A stretch of DNA of 64,000 nucleotides from Symbiodinium sp. CCMP2592 (lineage: Eukaryota > Sar > Dinophyceae > Suessiales > Symbiodiniaceae), in contig CAJNDT010006203.1 in NCBI GenBank assembly GCA_905221615.1, forward strand, positions 130,001 through 194,000. The letters are read 5' to 3'. Of this stretch, positions 21,656 to 34,452 are shown piece after piece (position 1 is the stretch's first letter; each line of letters opens with the position of its first letter). Both the position numbers and the translations under genes were made by a program. The notes beneath the pieces are model-generated. The model had not been told where the DNA came from, ran no database searches, and worked only from the letters and a program-made list of their open reading frames with translations.

Positions 21656-24600
21656 TGATTTGTTCAGCTGATGTGTCTAAATTCATTGAAGGTTCGCCTA
21701 AAGCCAGATCCAGGGTGATCCAAGGACCCAGCATTATCCCAAATCCCGATACTGGCACAACACTCAACATAATTACCTGAGCAGCACCGAGTGGTCCGGC
21801 GGACGACCCCAGACTCCGAGCTCAAAAAGCGTGTGTGTGTACATATATATATATATATATGTATGTATATGTGTGTGTGTTTATATCATCAAAAAAATAT
21901 GCATACACCTGCATACCCGAAACTTTTTCTCAGGACTAAGACTGGGCTGTCGGATGTCGAGCTGTGTACTTCGATCAAGTGGCTTAGGGAGTTGAGTATT
22001 GAACGTTCAAATTTTTGTGTTGTCTAGAATTTCGTTGGGATTTTGGGTTGAAAGGGCGTTTTGACTAGGCTGGGGATGAATTTCGACATTTCCCCACTCG
22101 GCACTTTGCAACGGAAGATGCCATGCAGCAACTCACCTTACGAACTGCATGCTCAGTTTTATACTACTTGGAGAAATAAAACCTTCTGCCCCAAGTTTAC
22201 ACATCAACATATATAGGCACGTTGATTTCCCATGGTGTCTGAAAGCAAAACATCCTTGATTTGCCTGCATGTCCGTACCACTGGAAGCACGGTAGCTGAG
22301 TCAGCAAGTTGTTTTAGGCTCAGTGGGCACATGTCATCCTATGCTTGAGGCCCAGGCCTTCACTAGAAGCGTAAAATCAGGTTGCGGTCATGAGGGATCG
22401 TCGTCCGGTGGGAGCAAATATCTGATTACGGCTTCGCTTGTTACCCGGCTTCATACTCGAAGGCTGCAGTCCCGACGGAGAAGGTCGCTTCCTGAGCAGG
22501 GATAGGGGATGGGTGGAGGGCAGGTTGCAGAAGGCGCCATGGTACAGCGACTAATGTCACAGGTGTCTTGTGCCATTCGTTTGTTTCGTGCTGGCGTTCT
22601 CTAGGCTTCGTTGCCCTCCTGTGACATGTCGCTCAACCGTTGACATGCGTGAAGCCTTCTTCCGAGAGCAGCACAGAATCTCGCATTGTTCGCAGGTACA
22701 CTACCATGAGCATCTGCAGTATCTGCAGAGAACTGCAGTTGACAAGAACCTCTGCAACAGCAGCCCGGTGGTTCGCAAGTGCATATATGAAAACAGTCCT
22801 GAGCTCATACAGAGCCTTCAACCCTTGAAGGTCTCACATCTGTGGCCCTATATCCTTACACTGAGACCCGAGACCAGTCCCTGACAACTACAGCCCCAAA
22901 GCGAAAGCCAGGTGCCGGCGCTCCCAGGTCAGGTCTCTCCACCGTCACTGCCAACAGGCACAGATCTCATTGTACTTGTTTGTGAGGCTCACGGGGTCCT
23001 TTTGGTGCTGCAGTAGGGTTCAAGATGAGGGATGTGCATCGGATGTGGAAAAGGATTTTGTGGGTGGGGCGAGCGGGGAGAGGAGGCCCCAGGAGAGCAC
23101 CAACAACCGCCAAGATTCATGCATTCAGGAGTGGATTGTAGGTGTCAGGGGTGGGCGTTTCTGGGTGTCTGGCTGATCACCAGTCATGAACCTCAGATGA
23201 TAAGTGCCTTACACCCTATGATACACATAAAGCCAACAGGCAGAATGCCATGAAAAGCTTGTCATAACCTGCCAGACCATCGAGTCCATAGATCCTATGC
23301 GATCAATTTCTGAATTCAGACGGGTAGCAGGCGGGCATGTAAGTCGGGCACGACATCAAGAGCTGTGACATATGTCAGCTCCGTTTTCGCTGTTCGGGGC
23401 AGGACCGAATCCACGGGCTGGCGGGTGTTCGATCGTAAGCCCTGATGCATTCTCACTTCGCTGCAACATCGACCACAAAGTCTGCAGCCATAGGCCCCAG
23501 CGCACTCAGAACGTCGCTTCAAGACTTTGCAGTACCGTAGAGGCCTCACTTACCGGTACCCCTTTAGAGATTCTCTACATCCAGCAAAACCTCACCTCGC
23601 GCAAAAATCTGAGAAAGCGGGCACTGGGCCCAAAGCCTCGGAGGAGCTTCCGAGCCCGAGGGGAAGCCGCCCAAGCTCCGGCAAGGAGGCCCTAACTTGC
23701 CGGTGGTGGTTTGGTGGTGCTGGTGCTGGTGCTTTAGGTCTTCGGCTCGGGCTTCCTAGTTTATTTAGAGTTCTGGTGGTTACAGTCGGTTGGGGTTTCC
23801 ATAGATGCAGTTGCAAAGTATACAGCGTGTGATCCGGCCCGTTTTGGAGCGCGGGGATGCGGCCCCAACGAATCGGTGAAGCACTTGAGCGTTCTACGGT
23901 GTTGGCTACTTGTACTACAGTTCCTACATAAATTTCAGTAAGCGGCTGTCGTGGCAACAAGGGGCGCGCTCACGACGACGGCGAAGCACCAACAAGAGCG
24001 AGAAGCAATATAGTGATGACGACAGTGCATGAAATGCGATAGCTTGGCTCTCGATGGATTCCGAGAGTGCCTTCGGAGTAATTAGCCCGTGTCATTACAT
24101 TGAAATCGAAAGCATTGCCTGGCTTGCTGGTAGCAACCACATCAATTATTGCCAGCGAGATGTGGACATGACAGTCACAGTGCCGTGGATGTCTTGCAGA
24201 AGCGACTGCCTCCTATATTAAGTCGCAGTTACCCCAAGTGCGGCATGTGATTGCTGGGCCTCTACACCCCCCACATCTTAAACCACATGCTTCACCTCAG
24301 ATCCAGCATCGCAGTCTGGCGTGAGCTTTATGAGTGTCTTGGCAGCAACTTGCATTTCGTTTCTGTCGTATGTATCATACAGCTTCGCACAGCTCGTGCT
24401 GGGCTTCGGGGCGATGTTGCTGGCTTTTGAATTGCTGAGTTTGCAACGGTTGCAATGCTGTGTGAGTAGCCTTTACTTGTCTAGCAAAGAGCTGCCAGCC
24501 CAAGGCCCAAAGCACCTGCTTGTTGCCAAAATATGGATGCTTGTGATGTGCAGTTGTATGTGCAGAGCACCACCTGTGTCGGTTCCCATTGTATTGGTTG

Positions 24601-24929
24601 CTAGACGATTCAACCTTTTAGACTAGTGATTCACTAGAGCACTAACCCATGAGACTTAATCATTAATCCAAGCCTCTTCGCCCTCCAGGCAATCGATTAA
24701 AAAGGGTTTACTCGATCCACTAATTTCAGTCGGTACACCAATACATCTTTAATCCAATCCTCCTTAACCGTATAGGCAGGATCCATTGCCTTAGTGGTCT
24801 ATCGGTGTATTGGTTATTGGTTTAGTGGTGGGCCTCTGTCGAGACGGGGGGCAAAGGATTTGTTTGATGGGTTGTCGTCCTGTCCTGTGTCGACCTATGC
24901 ATATAGTTGAAAGTGTGAAGATGCATGTG

Positions 24930-25165
24930 TGTGTATATATAAGCATAATATATACATGTACACAGGTACGTGCATGTATGTATATATATATATGTATGTA
25001 TGTATTCACACATGTAATTCCGAAAAGTATGAGTTTGTAACTTGCTGTAACCATCTAGCACCTAGTTCTTTCGCAACATTGATATGCACATATTACCTGC
25101 CTGCCTACCTACCTACCCACCTGCCACCTACCGACCTGCCTACCTACTGACCTACTCCCAGCCTA
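24930..25165 (+). repeat. Tetranucleotide repeats upstream of LINE
   Basis: TATG/TATA/CATG-rich stretch at 24,930-25,015, followed after 80 bp by CCTGCCTACCTACCTACC-type (CTAC/CTGC)n at 25,098-25,165. It lies directly before the first LINE reading frame. Similar TATG repeats lie beyond the LINE 3' end. Confidence 0.85.
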
Positions 25166-25186
25166 CCTATCCATATACCTAATTCC

Positions 25187-25738
25187 ATGAAGCTAAGTGA
25201 AGGCGAGACATTTGCATGGGAATGCCCGATTTGTGAGCAAGGCTTTGTGAAGGGTTTATGGACAAAGGCCTCGAGCCCAGTCCGCGTTGCTTCTAAGAGC
25301 TTGCATTGCGCTAAGTTCCATCCGGGCGTCACCCTCAAACAGCTCAATGCCTTGGAGCGTAAGCGCCAGTGCAACACTTTGAACAGGAGATCTGCCTATC
25401 GGGTTCGCAATTTGAACAAGGCCGCTGCCAAGCCCGTCTTGAAAGGGCAAGAATCCTTTCTCTGGCCGAGGTGGGATCCCGCCCGCAGCAAGATGACGGT
25501 TATGCGGGCATGGCGATGCTCAACATGCCTTGTCTGCAACATACAAAAACGGACTGCTGCAGAGCACGTGTGCCACAAAAGGCAGATCACTACCAAGCAC
25601 GAACAGGTTCTCCTGCAGAAGCGACTCGAAGCTCTTGACGGGCTGGTTTCAGGTGACCTTGTTTCTGATTTCCGGCGTATCGTCGAGGGCACACGTCGGG
25701 CCCTCAAAGGTCAACCCTTAGCGCCTTCCTCCGACTAG
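25187..25738 (+). CDS. LINE ORF1, zinc-finger protein (183 aa)
   Basis: Open frame of 183 residues from an ATG. A first Cys/His cluster is C-P-I-C near residue 13 with H-C-A-K-F-H near residues 40-45. A second is C-S-T-C-L-V-C near residues 111-117 with H-V-C-H near 127-130. Basic residues follow. Such small Cys/His proteins precede the endonuclease frame in many LINEs and are presumed to bind the element RNA. The endonuclease frame overlaps the end of this one in another frame, so a former continuous polyprotein with a frameshift cannot be excluded. Confidence 0.7.
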   Translation: MKLSEGETFAWECPICEQGFVKGLWTKASSPVRVASKSLHCAKFHPGVTLKQLNALERKRQCNTLNRRSAYRVRNLNKAAAKPVLKGQESFLWPRWDPARSKMTVMRAWRCSTCLVCNIQKRTAAEHVCHKRQITTKHEQVLLQKRLEALDGLVSGDLVSDFRRIVEGTRRALKGQPLAPSSD

Positions 25739-26385
25739 CCACGGTCAATGTCGGACGAGGGGGAGGTGCTTATGCATCGCTCATCCGTGATTTCATGCAA
25801 CAGCACAGCATACATGTCCTTGCTATCCAAGAGGCTGATTTGAACGTCTCCACCGCCGTGAGCTTCCTCGCTTTTTGGAAGCGCCACGGCTACTATTGTT
25901 CCGTTGCTCCCTGTCAGAATGGCCTGGCTCGGACAGCACTCATTTCCACCTTTCCCATGCAGTGTTTTTCCTTTTCCGCTCTGCCAGATACTGCGGTGGG
26001 GTTTTGGAAATCCGTGATAACGGTCAGCTCCGCAAATTGCTTCTCACTTCTTTTTACGGGGTTGCTGGTGATATACCTTCGACTCGCTTGCTGCTTTCAA
26101 GTGTTCTTGCCTGCGTGCTTCCAATTGCCTTTCCTGTCATTATTCTCGGAGACTTTAACTCCGAAATTCATGAACCTGCCGTGGCACCTGTCCTCTCATC
26201 GGGCAGACTTCATTGCATGGATGATGCGCGTGTGTCGTCGCCGCCGCCTACGTCGCCCAATGACCAACACGTCATTGATTTCGGGCTATGCACGGGCGAT
26301 GTGTTTCCTAGTGGCGCTCTCACTGTGCCGGGCCTTGCCGACCATAAAGGGGTTATCTATGATGTACCTTTGGATGACTCGACAC
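25720..26385 (+). pseudogene. LINE AP-endonuclease domain, frameshifted
   Basis: The first part reads LRLATVNVGRGG then FMQQHSIHVLAIQEADL, the N-terminal strands of an exonuclease/endonuclease/phosphatase fold (N of the N-V motif, E of QEAD). The frame then changes by one base in a G/T run near 25,995. The second part carries VIILGDFNSEIH (the G-D-F-N motif) and LADHKGVIYDV (the final D-H). All main catalytic residues survive, but on two frames. In the live element this domain nicks the target DNA. Confidence 0.82.
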
Positions 26386-27114
26386 CAGTCTACACTCCCA
26401 AGACATGGCATTCCGGGATCCCGGCCCCTCGTCTTGCTGAGGAGGTGGTTCATCATTTCCTACGCGAGGAGTTCACGCTTGCGATTGAAGCTTGTCGCAC
26501 TGTCGACGAGATGTGGCACGCTTTGGCCAGCCATGCTGATTTGGCATTGCATGGCATTTGTCCCGCCCAGTCCAGTCGGCATCAGGCTTGGGATCCAATA
26601 CCTTTCAAACCGGTGCATCACCACGCTGCCAAGGCCTCTGAACCTCTTTTCCTCCGCCGCGCTCGGCGGCTTCAGCGACGACTTGGTCATTTTGTGCAGG
26701 GGGACACGACCCCCAGCTTGCTTCGCCACATACGGCGTGACTTGCGTGACCTATCCAGTCACTTCGAGGAATTAAAGGCTTTCACTGGTGCAGGTGTTTC
26801 CTTCGATGCTTACGAGGCCCTTGATGCCATCTCGGAGTGTGTGTCTCGAAGCAGTGAAGAGCCAAAAGACCAGCGGCTGCAGCGGTGGAGGGAGGATCTT
26901 CGTCACTCCTTTGCCAAGCAGTGCAGATGGGTCAAAGATCGTGCTGATCTCAAGGTTGCCAGAGATATGGACGATCCCTCTCTGGACTGTTCCTTAAGTC
27001 ATTCAGTGCATCCTTCGATTGTGCTCGATCAGGAGAAGCTTAAGTGGTCTCGATTGTGGACTTCGTCTCCGGCGTCTGCCTCTGCCAGTGCTAGGCTGCA
27101 CCAGGTCGTGGACT

Positions 27115-28194
27115 CTGTCGGCTCAAGCACTTCGCAAATCGGTACATGTGATGCGGCACAAGTCCCCTGGACCTGACGGCTTCAAGGCTGCTGCTCTCGA
27201 ACTTCTTCCGCCTGCTTGGTGGAATGCGTTTTCGACTCTTTGGAAGCGCATCCTTGCTAGTGGTAACATCCCGAAAGCGTGGCGGTACAATAGAGTCTGC
27301 TTGCTCCGCAAACCCAACGCGTCATTTCGACCCAAGGTCTGACTGCCACCTGCTGGAGAGCTTGGGCCCGATGTCTTGTGAAGGCCCTCCAACCTTGGAT
27401 TGCTGCTTGGATGGACCCCGGGGACATCGGAGGGCTACCTCAGCGCTCCACCCTGGACGCCCATCGTTTGGTCGCTACGGCCCTCCATGCGGGGTCACAG
27501 GCGTTCATCCAGGAAGATCTCTCTCGGTTTTATGACACCGTCGATTTCAGTTTGGCTAGACCGATCTTTGATCGCTTAGGCATCCCGCTAGCATTGTCGC
27601 ATGTTCTGACTGGCTTCTATGCCGAACAACATCGACTTCTGACCTTTCGGGGTCGATGCCTTAGCTCCTGGATCTTGGCCTCGACTTGCCTGGTGCAAGT
27701 CTGTGTGTTTTCTTGTGTTGGCCGCTTGCTTGATGCACGCTTGGCGGGTCTTCATTGCCACCCCTGGAGTTGACAGTATGGCCTATCAAGACGACCGCAC
27801 CCTCACTCTTCGGCCCCAAAGGGGTCCCGTGGACTGTCAGCCTCTCCGCTGCGCGAGTCAGAAAAGCCGTAACTTCGATCGCGCACTTGGTCTCCAGTGC
27901 GACTCGACCAAGTCCACCGTCGTTGGTTTCGAAGCCTGTGAGGATCTTGCTCGTGAGCTTGGGTATTCTCGGGTGACTTCCCTGTGCCTCTTAGGTGTTG
28001 AGCATCCCTTGGACGCTGCACTTCCACGCACTTTGACTAAGCTCGCGATGGCAGTCGTGCATGCCAGACTCTATTACGTGGCCTCAGCCACTCAGGATCC
28101 GCGCCTCCTGGTTCAGCTTCTTCGTTCGGTTTCAGCAAGTTCTTGTGGATTGCAGGCTTTGCCCGTCCTTCGCCGGAACAGTTCACTCTTCTGA
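27115..28194 (+). pseudogene. LINE reverse transcriptase domain, frameshifted
   Basis: Starts with MRHKSPGPDGFKAAALELLP, the usual LINE lead-in to RT, then IPKAWRYNRVCLLRKP. After a frame change near 27,335 come PQRSTLDAHRLV and motif A, QEDLSRFYDTVD. Motif B is a weak GLDLPGASLCVF in a third frame near 27,675. Motif C is MAYQDD at 27,778-27,795, with Gln where LINEs usually have Ala (Y-A-D-D). The thumb region continues to 28,194. The catalytic aspartates remain, but three frames are needed. Confidence 0.85.
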
Positions 28195-29579
28195 AGGCCC
28201 CCATTCGGGCTGCCCTTGGCATAAACTGCACCCACGAGAGTCCACCTGTTTTGTTCCACGAAGCCTGTGATTGGTACACGTGTCCCGGATTCCAAGCGGA
28301 TTGGGCTCTGCTCCAAAGTGCCGTCTACTTACACAGTGTCAAACCTCAATGGCGAGAGGCCTTGCCGCTCGACGTGTCTTGCATGCCTTGGCAGGAGGAA
28401 CTTCCTGAAGCTGGCGCTCTGCTCTCACGACTGGGTTGGAGAGTTGGCCCTTACGGGGACACCATCATGCGCTTCGATTCGAGCCGCCGTCTCCGGACCT
28501 TCAGATTGGGCCATGATGGCTTGGACATCCTTCGGGAGTGGCTTCTGCTCTTCCACCGCAGGCGAACCCTCGCTGCATGCGGCCGTACCAGAAGGTCGTT
28601 GCACCGGTCGGGCGATGGTCTCGCCCAGGGCATGGACTTACCAGGTGGAACTTTCATCCGTGCTGCCGGGCACCGTGCTGTCTGGCGAAAACACTCAGAT
28701 CGCATTCATCCGCGAGCAGCCCTTGCAAGTGGATGCTCGTACTGGCACTACCGCAAGAAGAAACCTGAAGACTTTGCATGCTTGTGTGGGTTGCGAGCAC
28801 CCAGTCGTGCCCACCTTACCTTCTGCTGCCCGGGCACAGTCGACCTCAGGCAGGGTTTGCGACCTCCGACAACCAGAGTTCAGGAACGTGTTTTGGCCAT
28901 TGAAGCGGAGGAGGTGCCACCTCCCCCGCATGTCCTTGACATTGAGGGTCTTGTTGAGGAGTGGCGCGAATCGCTTCCGCCACTCCGAGGTTCTGTGATT
29001 GCTGCTACCGATGGCAGCTCGAAGGACTTGTTCGCTGCTGCGGCAATTCGCTTGCCTCAGTCTGTCTTCCTGAAGGCATGCGGCTTGCCTGGCGAGGACC
29101 AGAGTAGCTATCGTGCCGAGCTCTTTGCCTTGTGGTTGCTGTTCAGGGTGCTTTCGGGTTCTGTTTTGAGCGATGTCACTGAAATTCACGTTTTCACTGA
29201 CACTGAGTCTGCGGTCACTGCCAACCAGGCCACTCCCGATTGTCAGCAAAGGCTTGCATTCTCCGGCCTTCTGTGTGAGATTAGTGGGACGATTGACGTC
29301 ATCCGACGTGCTGGTGTGCTGTGCAGCTGCATTGGATGCCCAGCCATGGCAAGACCCCCGCCCACTGGCGGCCATGGCCCGGCTTGGACGAGGCGGCTAG
29401 AAGAGCCATCAATTAATCATGTAACTGATCGAGCCGCTCAGCTTGAGCGCCAGCGGCGCTCTCGTGGTGCTTTGAGGGTGGGCTTCTGCCGTCGTGCGGA
29501 GGACGCCAAACGCTGGGAGGAGCAGGCCATTGACGTTTCAGCTACGGCTGGTGAGCGTCTCGGTATGCTTCAGTGCTAA
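28143..29579 (+). pseudogene. LINE 3' part: Cys/His knuckle and RNase H
   Basis: A 478-codon open frame. A C-L-C-G-x(6)-H-x(3)-C-C knuckle lies at about 28,780-28,835, the usual LINE C-x(1-2)-C...H...C position. RNase H follows: AATDGSS (first Asp) near 29,005, SSYRAELFAL (Glu) near 29,105, HVFTDTESAV (Asp) near 29,190 and VTDRAAQ (last Asp) near 29,425. Between the last two, the conserved W-x-P-S-H-G-K segment lies in another frame (29,333-29,415), so two compensating shifts have occurred. Ends at TAA 29,577-29,579. Confidence 0.8.
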
Positions 29580-29679
29580 TTCTGTTGTGAGCCACATGGG
29601 CGGTTAGGACTTTGACATCCTGCCGTCTTTACCTCAACTACCGCATTGAGATAGAGTTATGTCTGTCGAAACACCGATG

Positions 29680-29893
29680 CATACATAGTTTCACACATGC
29701 ATGCATACTTAAAACAGAATTACATACATGCACACATAGATGCATGCTTACATCCGACATGCGAATATACATCGACGAACAAGAAAATGCAGACATACAT
29801 GCGTGCATACGTCATGTACATGCTTATGCACGCATGCATGCATGTAGGTATGCATGTATGCGTGTACATACATGTGTGCTTGCGTGTATGTGT

Positions 29894-29950
<57 letters not shown>

Positions 29951-30475
29951 TATGTATGTGGTTATATGTGTGTATATGTATATGCAAAACACATGCTCAC
30001 ACGTACGTATATGTTTATGCTTATGTATGCATAGATGTAGATGTATCTGTACGAGTATGTGCACGCGTACGTGCATGTGTATGTGTATGTAAATGCACAT
30101 GCATATCTGCATATATGCACATGCATATGTATAGGTATACGTATAAGCATGCATGCATGTATGCATGTACCCATGGTGGTATTATGCATTGAGGTCTGTC
30201 TGTCTGTCTGTCTGTCTGCATGTATGTATGTATGTATGGCTGTATGGTTGTATGTATGTCTGTATGTATGTATGTATGCATGTATGTATGTATATGTGCG
30301 TATCCATCATTCTGTATACATACATATACATATATATATATGTACATATATATTTATACAGATACATTTACATATACACACCCACATATATGTATTGAGA
30401 TAACATATGTATCGAGATACAGTCCATCTGGGTGTGTGCGTCCGCGTGTCTGTGTTTGTGTCTGTGTGTGTGTAA
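29680..30475 (+). repeat. Compound CATA/TATG/TCTG simple repeats
   Basis: About 800 bp of CATACATG, (AT)n (29,898-29,952), (TGTC)n (30,196-30,218), (TATG)n (30,222-30,296) and a final TGTG-rich part. It begins about 100 bp after the LINE stop codon and may be partly the LINE's own tail. The many Tyr/Ile/Met/His-rich open frames are artefacts. Confidence 0.95.
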
Positions 30476-30735
30476 AAGCTTAGGAGCGGAGTTCTGGTTC
30501 CAAGCCGGTGTGCTCGTTATGTGGGCAGCGATTATTGTGATTTCTTCGTAGTCTTGCTGTTAGAAAGTGTTTGGCCGTTCCTGCCGCGAGCTGTCCCTCC
30601 CTCCTTTCCGTCCTTCTTCTATGGCTGTTTCACTCGCTCCCTTCATCCTCCTCCCGCTCCTCGGTCACAGTCTTGTGCGTGTTGTCTTCTGCTTCTCTTC
30701 TCTGAGCATCTTTCAGTCTGAGTTTCCGCGTCGCC

Positions 30736-30970
30736 TCTGCATGCATGCATGCATGCATGCATGCGTGCAAGTATGTATCCATTCACATATGCGGACAGGT
30801 ATGTATGTATGCAGGTAATTCTGCGCACACACCCATGTGCGTGCAATCATTCATGCATGCATCGCTGTAAGCATGCAGGACTGCGTTTGTATGTAATGAT
30901 TCGCACATGCAAGATCTGTGTTTGCACGCGTGTGTGTGTGTGTGTCTCTTTCTCTCTCGCTCTCTTTCGC

Positions 30971-31026
<56 letters not shown>
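30736..31026 (+). repeat. (ATGC)n and (TC)n simple repeats
   Basis: (GCAT)7 at 30,736-30,765, TATG-type patches to 30,900, then a TG run and a nearly pure pyrimidine tract of TCTC at about 30,942-31,026 with a few G interruptions. Confidence 0.95.
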
Positions 31027-31029
<3 letters not shown>

Positions 31030-34000
31030 ACCCGAAATAAATGCTTCATCTCGAACACACAGGCATGTGTACGTCAAATATTCATGCATACGAGTATTCG
31101 CTCATTCATTCGTACATACGTTCTCTCACTCATTCTTTGACAGACATCTAGCCGGCGTAAGTATATATGCATGCAGATGCACACATGGACATTTCTACAC
31201 ATACACGTGTTCAGTACATACCTGCGCATCTGAGTACGTATGTGCATGCAGCCCTGTGGGCATGCCGACATTAAAACGATGCGACGGGGCAGTACTTCGA
31301 CAAGAGTAACTTCCTTCGGCTTTGTCGGTTCCTTTTGTTCTGCATTTACCCTCGGAGCTCCTCCTTGCCCTGGAACCAGCAGTCTGTGAGGCATGCCAAC
31401 AGCTTATAGTCGGCCTGGTTCTCTAAAAAGCACTCAACAGCTGGTCCAAGCTGCACCTAGTCTCGACTCCCTTGGCCGTCTATTGCTGCGAAGCTCAATC
31501 CTTGATGCCTCCATTCCAAGTGACTGGTCCTGGGAGGCAATCCCCCCGCCGGCTTGCTCCCTCCTGAGGCCGCTCCGTCACCGTAGTGGCATAGCGTTTG
31601 TGTGTTTGATTTCTGTTTGGGGAGCAGGAATAGGGGTCTCATGATTTGAGTCAGCCCAGGGAGAGTTTCCTAGCGCCTTCGGGAAGCCTTCGGCTTGAGC
31701 TGTTTGAGATGAGGTTTTCGTGTTGATAGGCCCGAACTCCAAAGCTAGATGGACCGCAAAGCGCTTGCATTTTCCGGTTCTGTCTCCCCTTCGCACATGT
31801 CTTGAAAAATTCGAAGCACTGTTTCCAAAGCCCAAACACCCGAGCGCTCCAAATGTACGCAGACAGTCATGAGCTAACACCAAGCTCGACTGCCAGAGAG
31901 TTCTTTCGAAGCAGACAGGCCGTCATGCTCCAAGTTACTGGACCCTTTGGTGCTCCTGCACAGAAAGCACCACGGCCCACATGAAATGGTTTGCTTCAGT
32001 AGCTTTGGCTTGAGGGCTTTGCTGTCCAAGGTATCGGAACTGGGCTTCCTCTTAAGGTTTTGCAGACTTTGGACTCAGGCTTCACTTGTCTAGCCCGTGG
32101 GAATGGTCAGGCATCGACACGTCCTGACAAGCAGAAGGGGGAGACAGGCGACCCAAACCCATGATACCGCAAGCCGCAAATCTAGAACCTACACAAGTTC
32201 AAAGCTTCACCCAAGCCTCCGCTAGACTCCGGAACCCCAGCCTAGTACTCCATGAACCATCGCAGCCATCCCGAAGCCCATGCGACTAGCCAGTCCCGAC
32301 CGCGACCTTTACCCTCAACCCGACTACCCTGGATTCAAAATCCGACTTGACCAACCGAATCAGCTCAACGAAGCTAAACAGTGCTGCATCTGAAGCCGGA
32401 CCGGCATGATGCGCTCCGCTTACCGCCAACCCCTAACTTCCAATCCTCAGCCCGTATCCATGGCTCCGAAGTTTGCCACCAATCCTTGAGTTCCGTGCGA
32501 TCTAGTTCACGAAAGCTCCTGAAGACGGGCCGCTGAGGGTTGAGGGGAATTTGCTACAGTCTGGACATTTCGGCTGCATCAGTAAGTTGAGGCACATTCT
32601 TGTCCTTTCGAAAGTATTTGCAAGGCCTCGACAGGCGGAGGAGAGACAAGCATACATGTATTCTGAGCATCTCCTGGCTAAACTTCGGCAGTCCGGGACA
32701 TGAGCCTCGGTGGGTAGCTGTCTTTTGTGAAGATCCCATTTTTTAACCTCGAAGCAAAACGCCCGTAGCATCACAGGTCTGGGGTTTCGACACACTGATG
32801 GCAGTGGGCGCCGGCATCGGCGCAACTCGGCGATGTGCTGGTACTTCTTCGTTCCGGCTTGCAAACGTCGTCAACATGGCTGAAGGATTTGGAGTACCGA
32901 AGGGACTGAACAGTCGAATCAGCAATCATACTTGTAGCATGTCGACGGAGGTCCGAGTCCGGTTGATGATGGAGAGGCGGCAATGACCATGGAGATCATG
33001 GTGTTAGGGAGGATGATGAGGATTATCGGGGTCATGGTGCTGATGGTGATCATCAAGACGATGTTGATGTCTGCGGCAACACTCAGATCTTCATGCCTGA
33101 GGTTGGAGTGTTCAATTCGCTCAGTTGTTGGTTGCGGGAGGGCGTCACGCAGTGGTATGCATGGGGCTGAGCTTGTTCAAGTTGCAAGAGAGTGAACTCG
33201 CGTGTTCATGTGTAAGTAGGTGTAGCGGTATGTCCTGAATTGCCGATGCCGAGACGCTAAACTCAGAGTACTAAACCGGGAGCACAGTTGGCAATCCGGT
33301 CATAGTCAAGTTGCACAGCACCACGAGAGGACGGTCACTGCAAGCAACTTGATACATTGCAAAGTGTTTGTCAGACAGTCCTGCTCAGAAGACCCTGTTC
33401 TACCGATGGGCGTTATTGCGTGTTCATCTGAAGCCGTCCCATATGAAGATTCACAGCCCAAACGCCAGGTCACGCCTTTTGCCTCCATTCTTCGATCGGT
33501 GCAGCTCCGTGCCAAACAGCGCGAGACGCTGCTCCGAGGTCGGAAGCCCCAGAACGCCGCCGAAAAGAACAGTCACCGGTAGGGTTTGGGGTTTGTAGGT
33601 TTTCAGAGTGCTTGGATACTTCTTATAAGATTTCTAAGATGTCAATGGCCGCACTTCGCTGTAGAGACATTGACACTCGTCCAGATTCACTCCAGCTCAC
33701 TTCGCAGTGACGTCCTGCTACACAGTATCGTCTCCAGCACCGTGGTGTTCTTGCGAGTATAGACTCCGAGTAGGCGCAGAAGATGGGCATTCAGTGAGTT
33801 CTATAACGGACTGGTCATACTCTCTGCAATAAGATAGTCCATCAAGCATACATAGAGACATGTAGTTTACATAATAAGAGAACGGCCTGCTTTAAACGCT
33901 TCTGGACCAGAGCTCTCTGCACAATGCTAGTCGAACCGGCAGTAGATGCAGGAGGGTCACATTCTTTGGTTTAAACTCTTGGCATGAACTCCAGCCACCT

Positions 34001-34350
34001 ATTGACAGCCCAGGGTGTACTGTAGCCGCTAAGCCCCCAAGCGCGCAAGCTTTTCGCAAGGCGGGCGAGGCTCAGGCGAGGTGGGCCCTCTCTTTTCCGT
34101 CGTTTTGGGTTGGCGTGGTTGTACTCATCAGAACGGCTGGACAACACATTGAACATGATATGCCAGCCTCAGCATAGATTCTCAGATGGTAAAAGACTAT
34201 GCACCATGTCTGAGAGGACAAGAGCAGGACGACCACCAAGACCACCACCACCGCTGTGGCCGCAATGACCACGACAACCACCAGGACCACCGCGACGACC
34301 AAGACCAATACGAGTCGGACAACAGAGACGACCAAGAGCATAACCAAGGA

Positions 34351-34452
34351 CCACCACCACCACCACCACCACCACCACCACCACCACCACCACCACCACC
34401 ACCACCACCACCACCACCACCACCACCACCACCACCACCACCACCACCACCA
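34351..34452 (+). repeat. (CCA)34 trinucleotide tract
   Basis: A pure CCA/CAC/ACC repeat of 102 bp, flanked upstream by degenerate CGACCA/ACCACC triplets from about 34,225. The minus strand reads TGG repeats. No frame through it resembles a known protein. Confidence 0.98.

Larger units (their letters stand above)
19966..25186. other. Mostly unassigned; possible 3' part of oxidase-like gene
   Basis: No further clear FAD/NADPH-binding exons were found. The stretch holds short simple repeats at 21,832-21,880 (GT/TA) and 24,930-25,165 (TATG, then CTAC/CTGC). One candidate exon at 21,560-21,655 is listed separately. A hydrophobic open stretch near 24,321-24,460 has no motif. Confidence 0.4.
25187..29579 (+). 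mobile_element. Degenerate LINE (non-LTR retrotransposon)
   Basis: A 4.4 kb + strand element with the order: zinc-finger ORF1, AP endonuclease, reverse transcriptase, Cys/His knuckle, RNase H. All domains are present but the second frame is broken by at least six frame changes (near 25,995, 27,115, 27,335, 27,680, 29,333 and 29,415), so this copy cannot encode an intact replicase. There are no long terminal repeats. The layout with a C-terminal RNase H is typical of LINEs abundant in dinoflagellates. It copies by target-primed reverse transcription, and its 3' end runs into a TATG/CATA simple repeat. Confidence 0.9.

Noticed and set aside
29612..30403. Tyr/Ile/His/Met-rich frames on both strands
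   Set aside because: Translations of CATA/TATG simple repeats.
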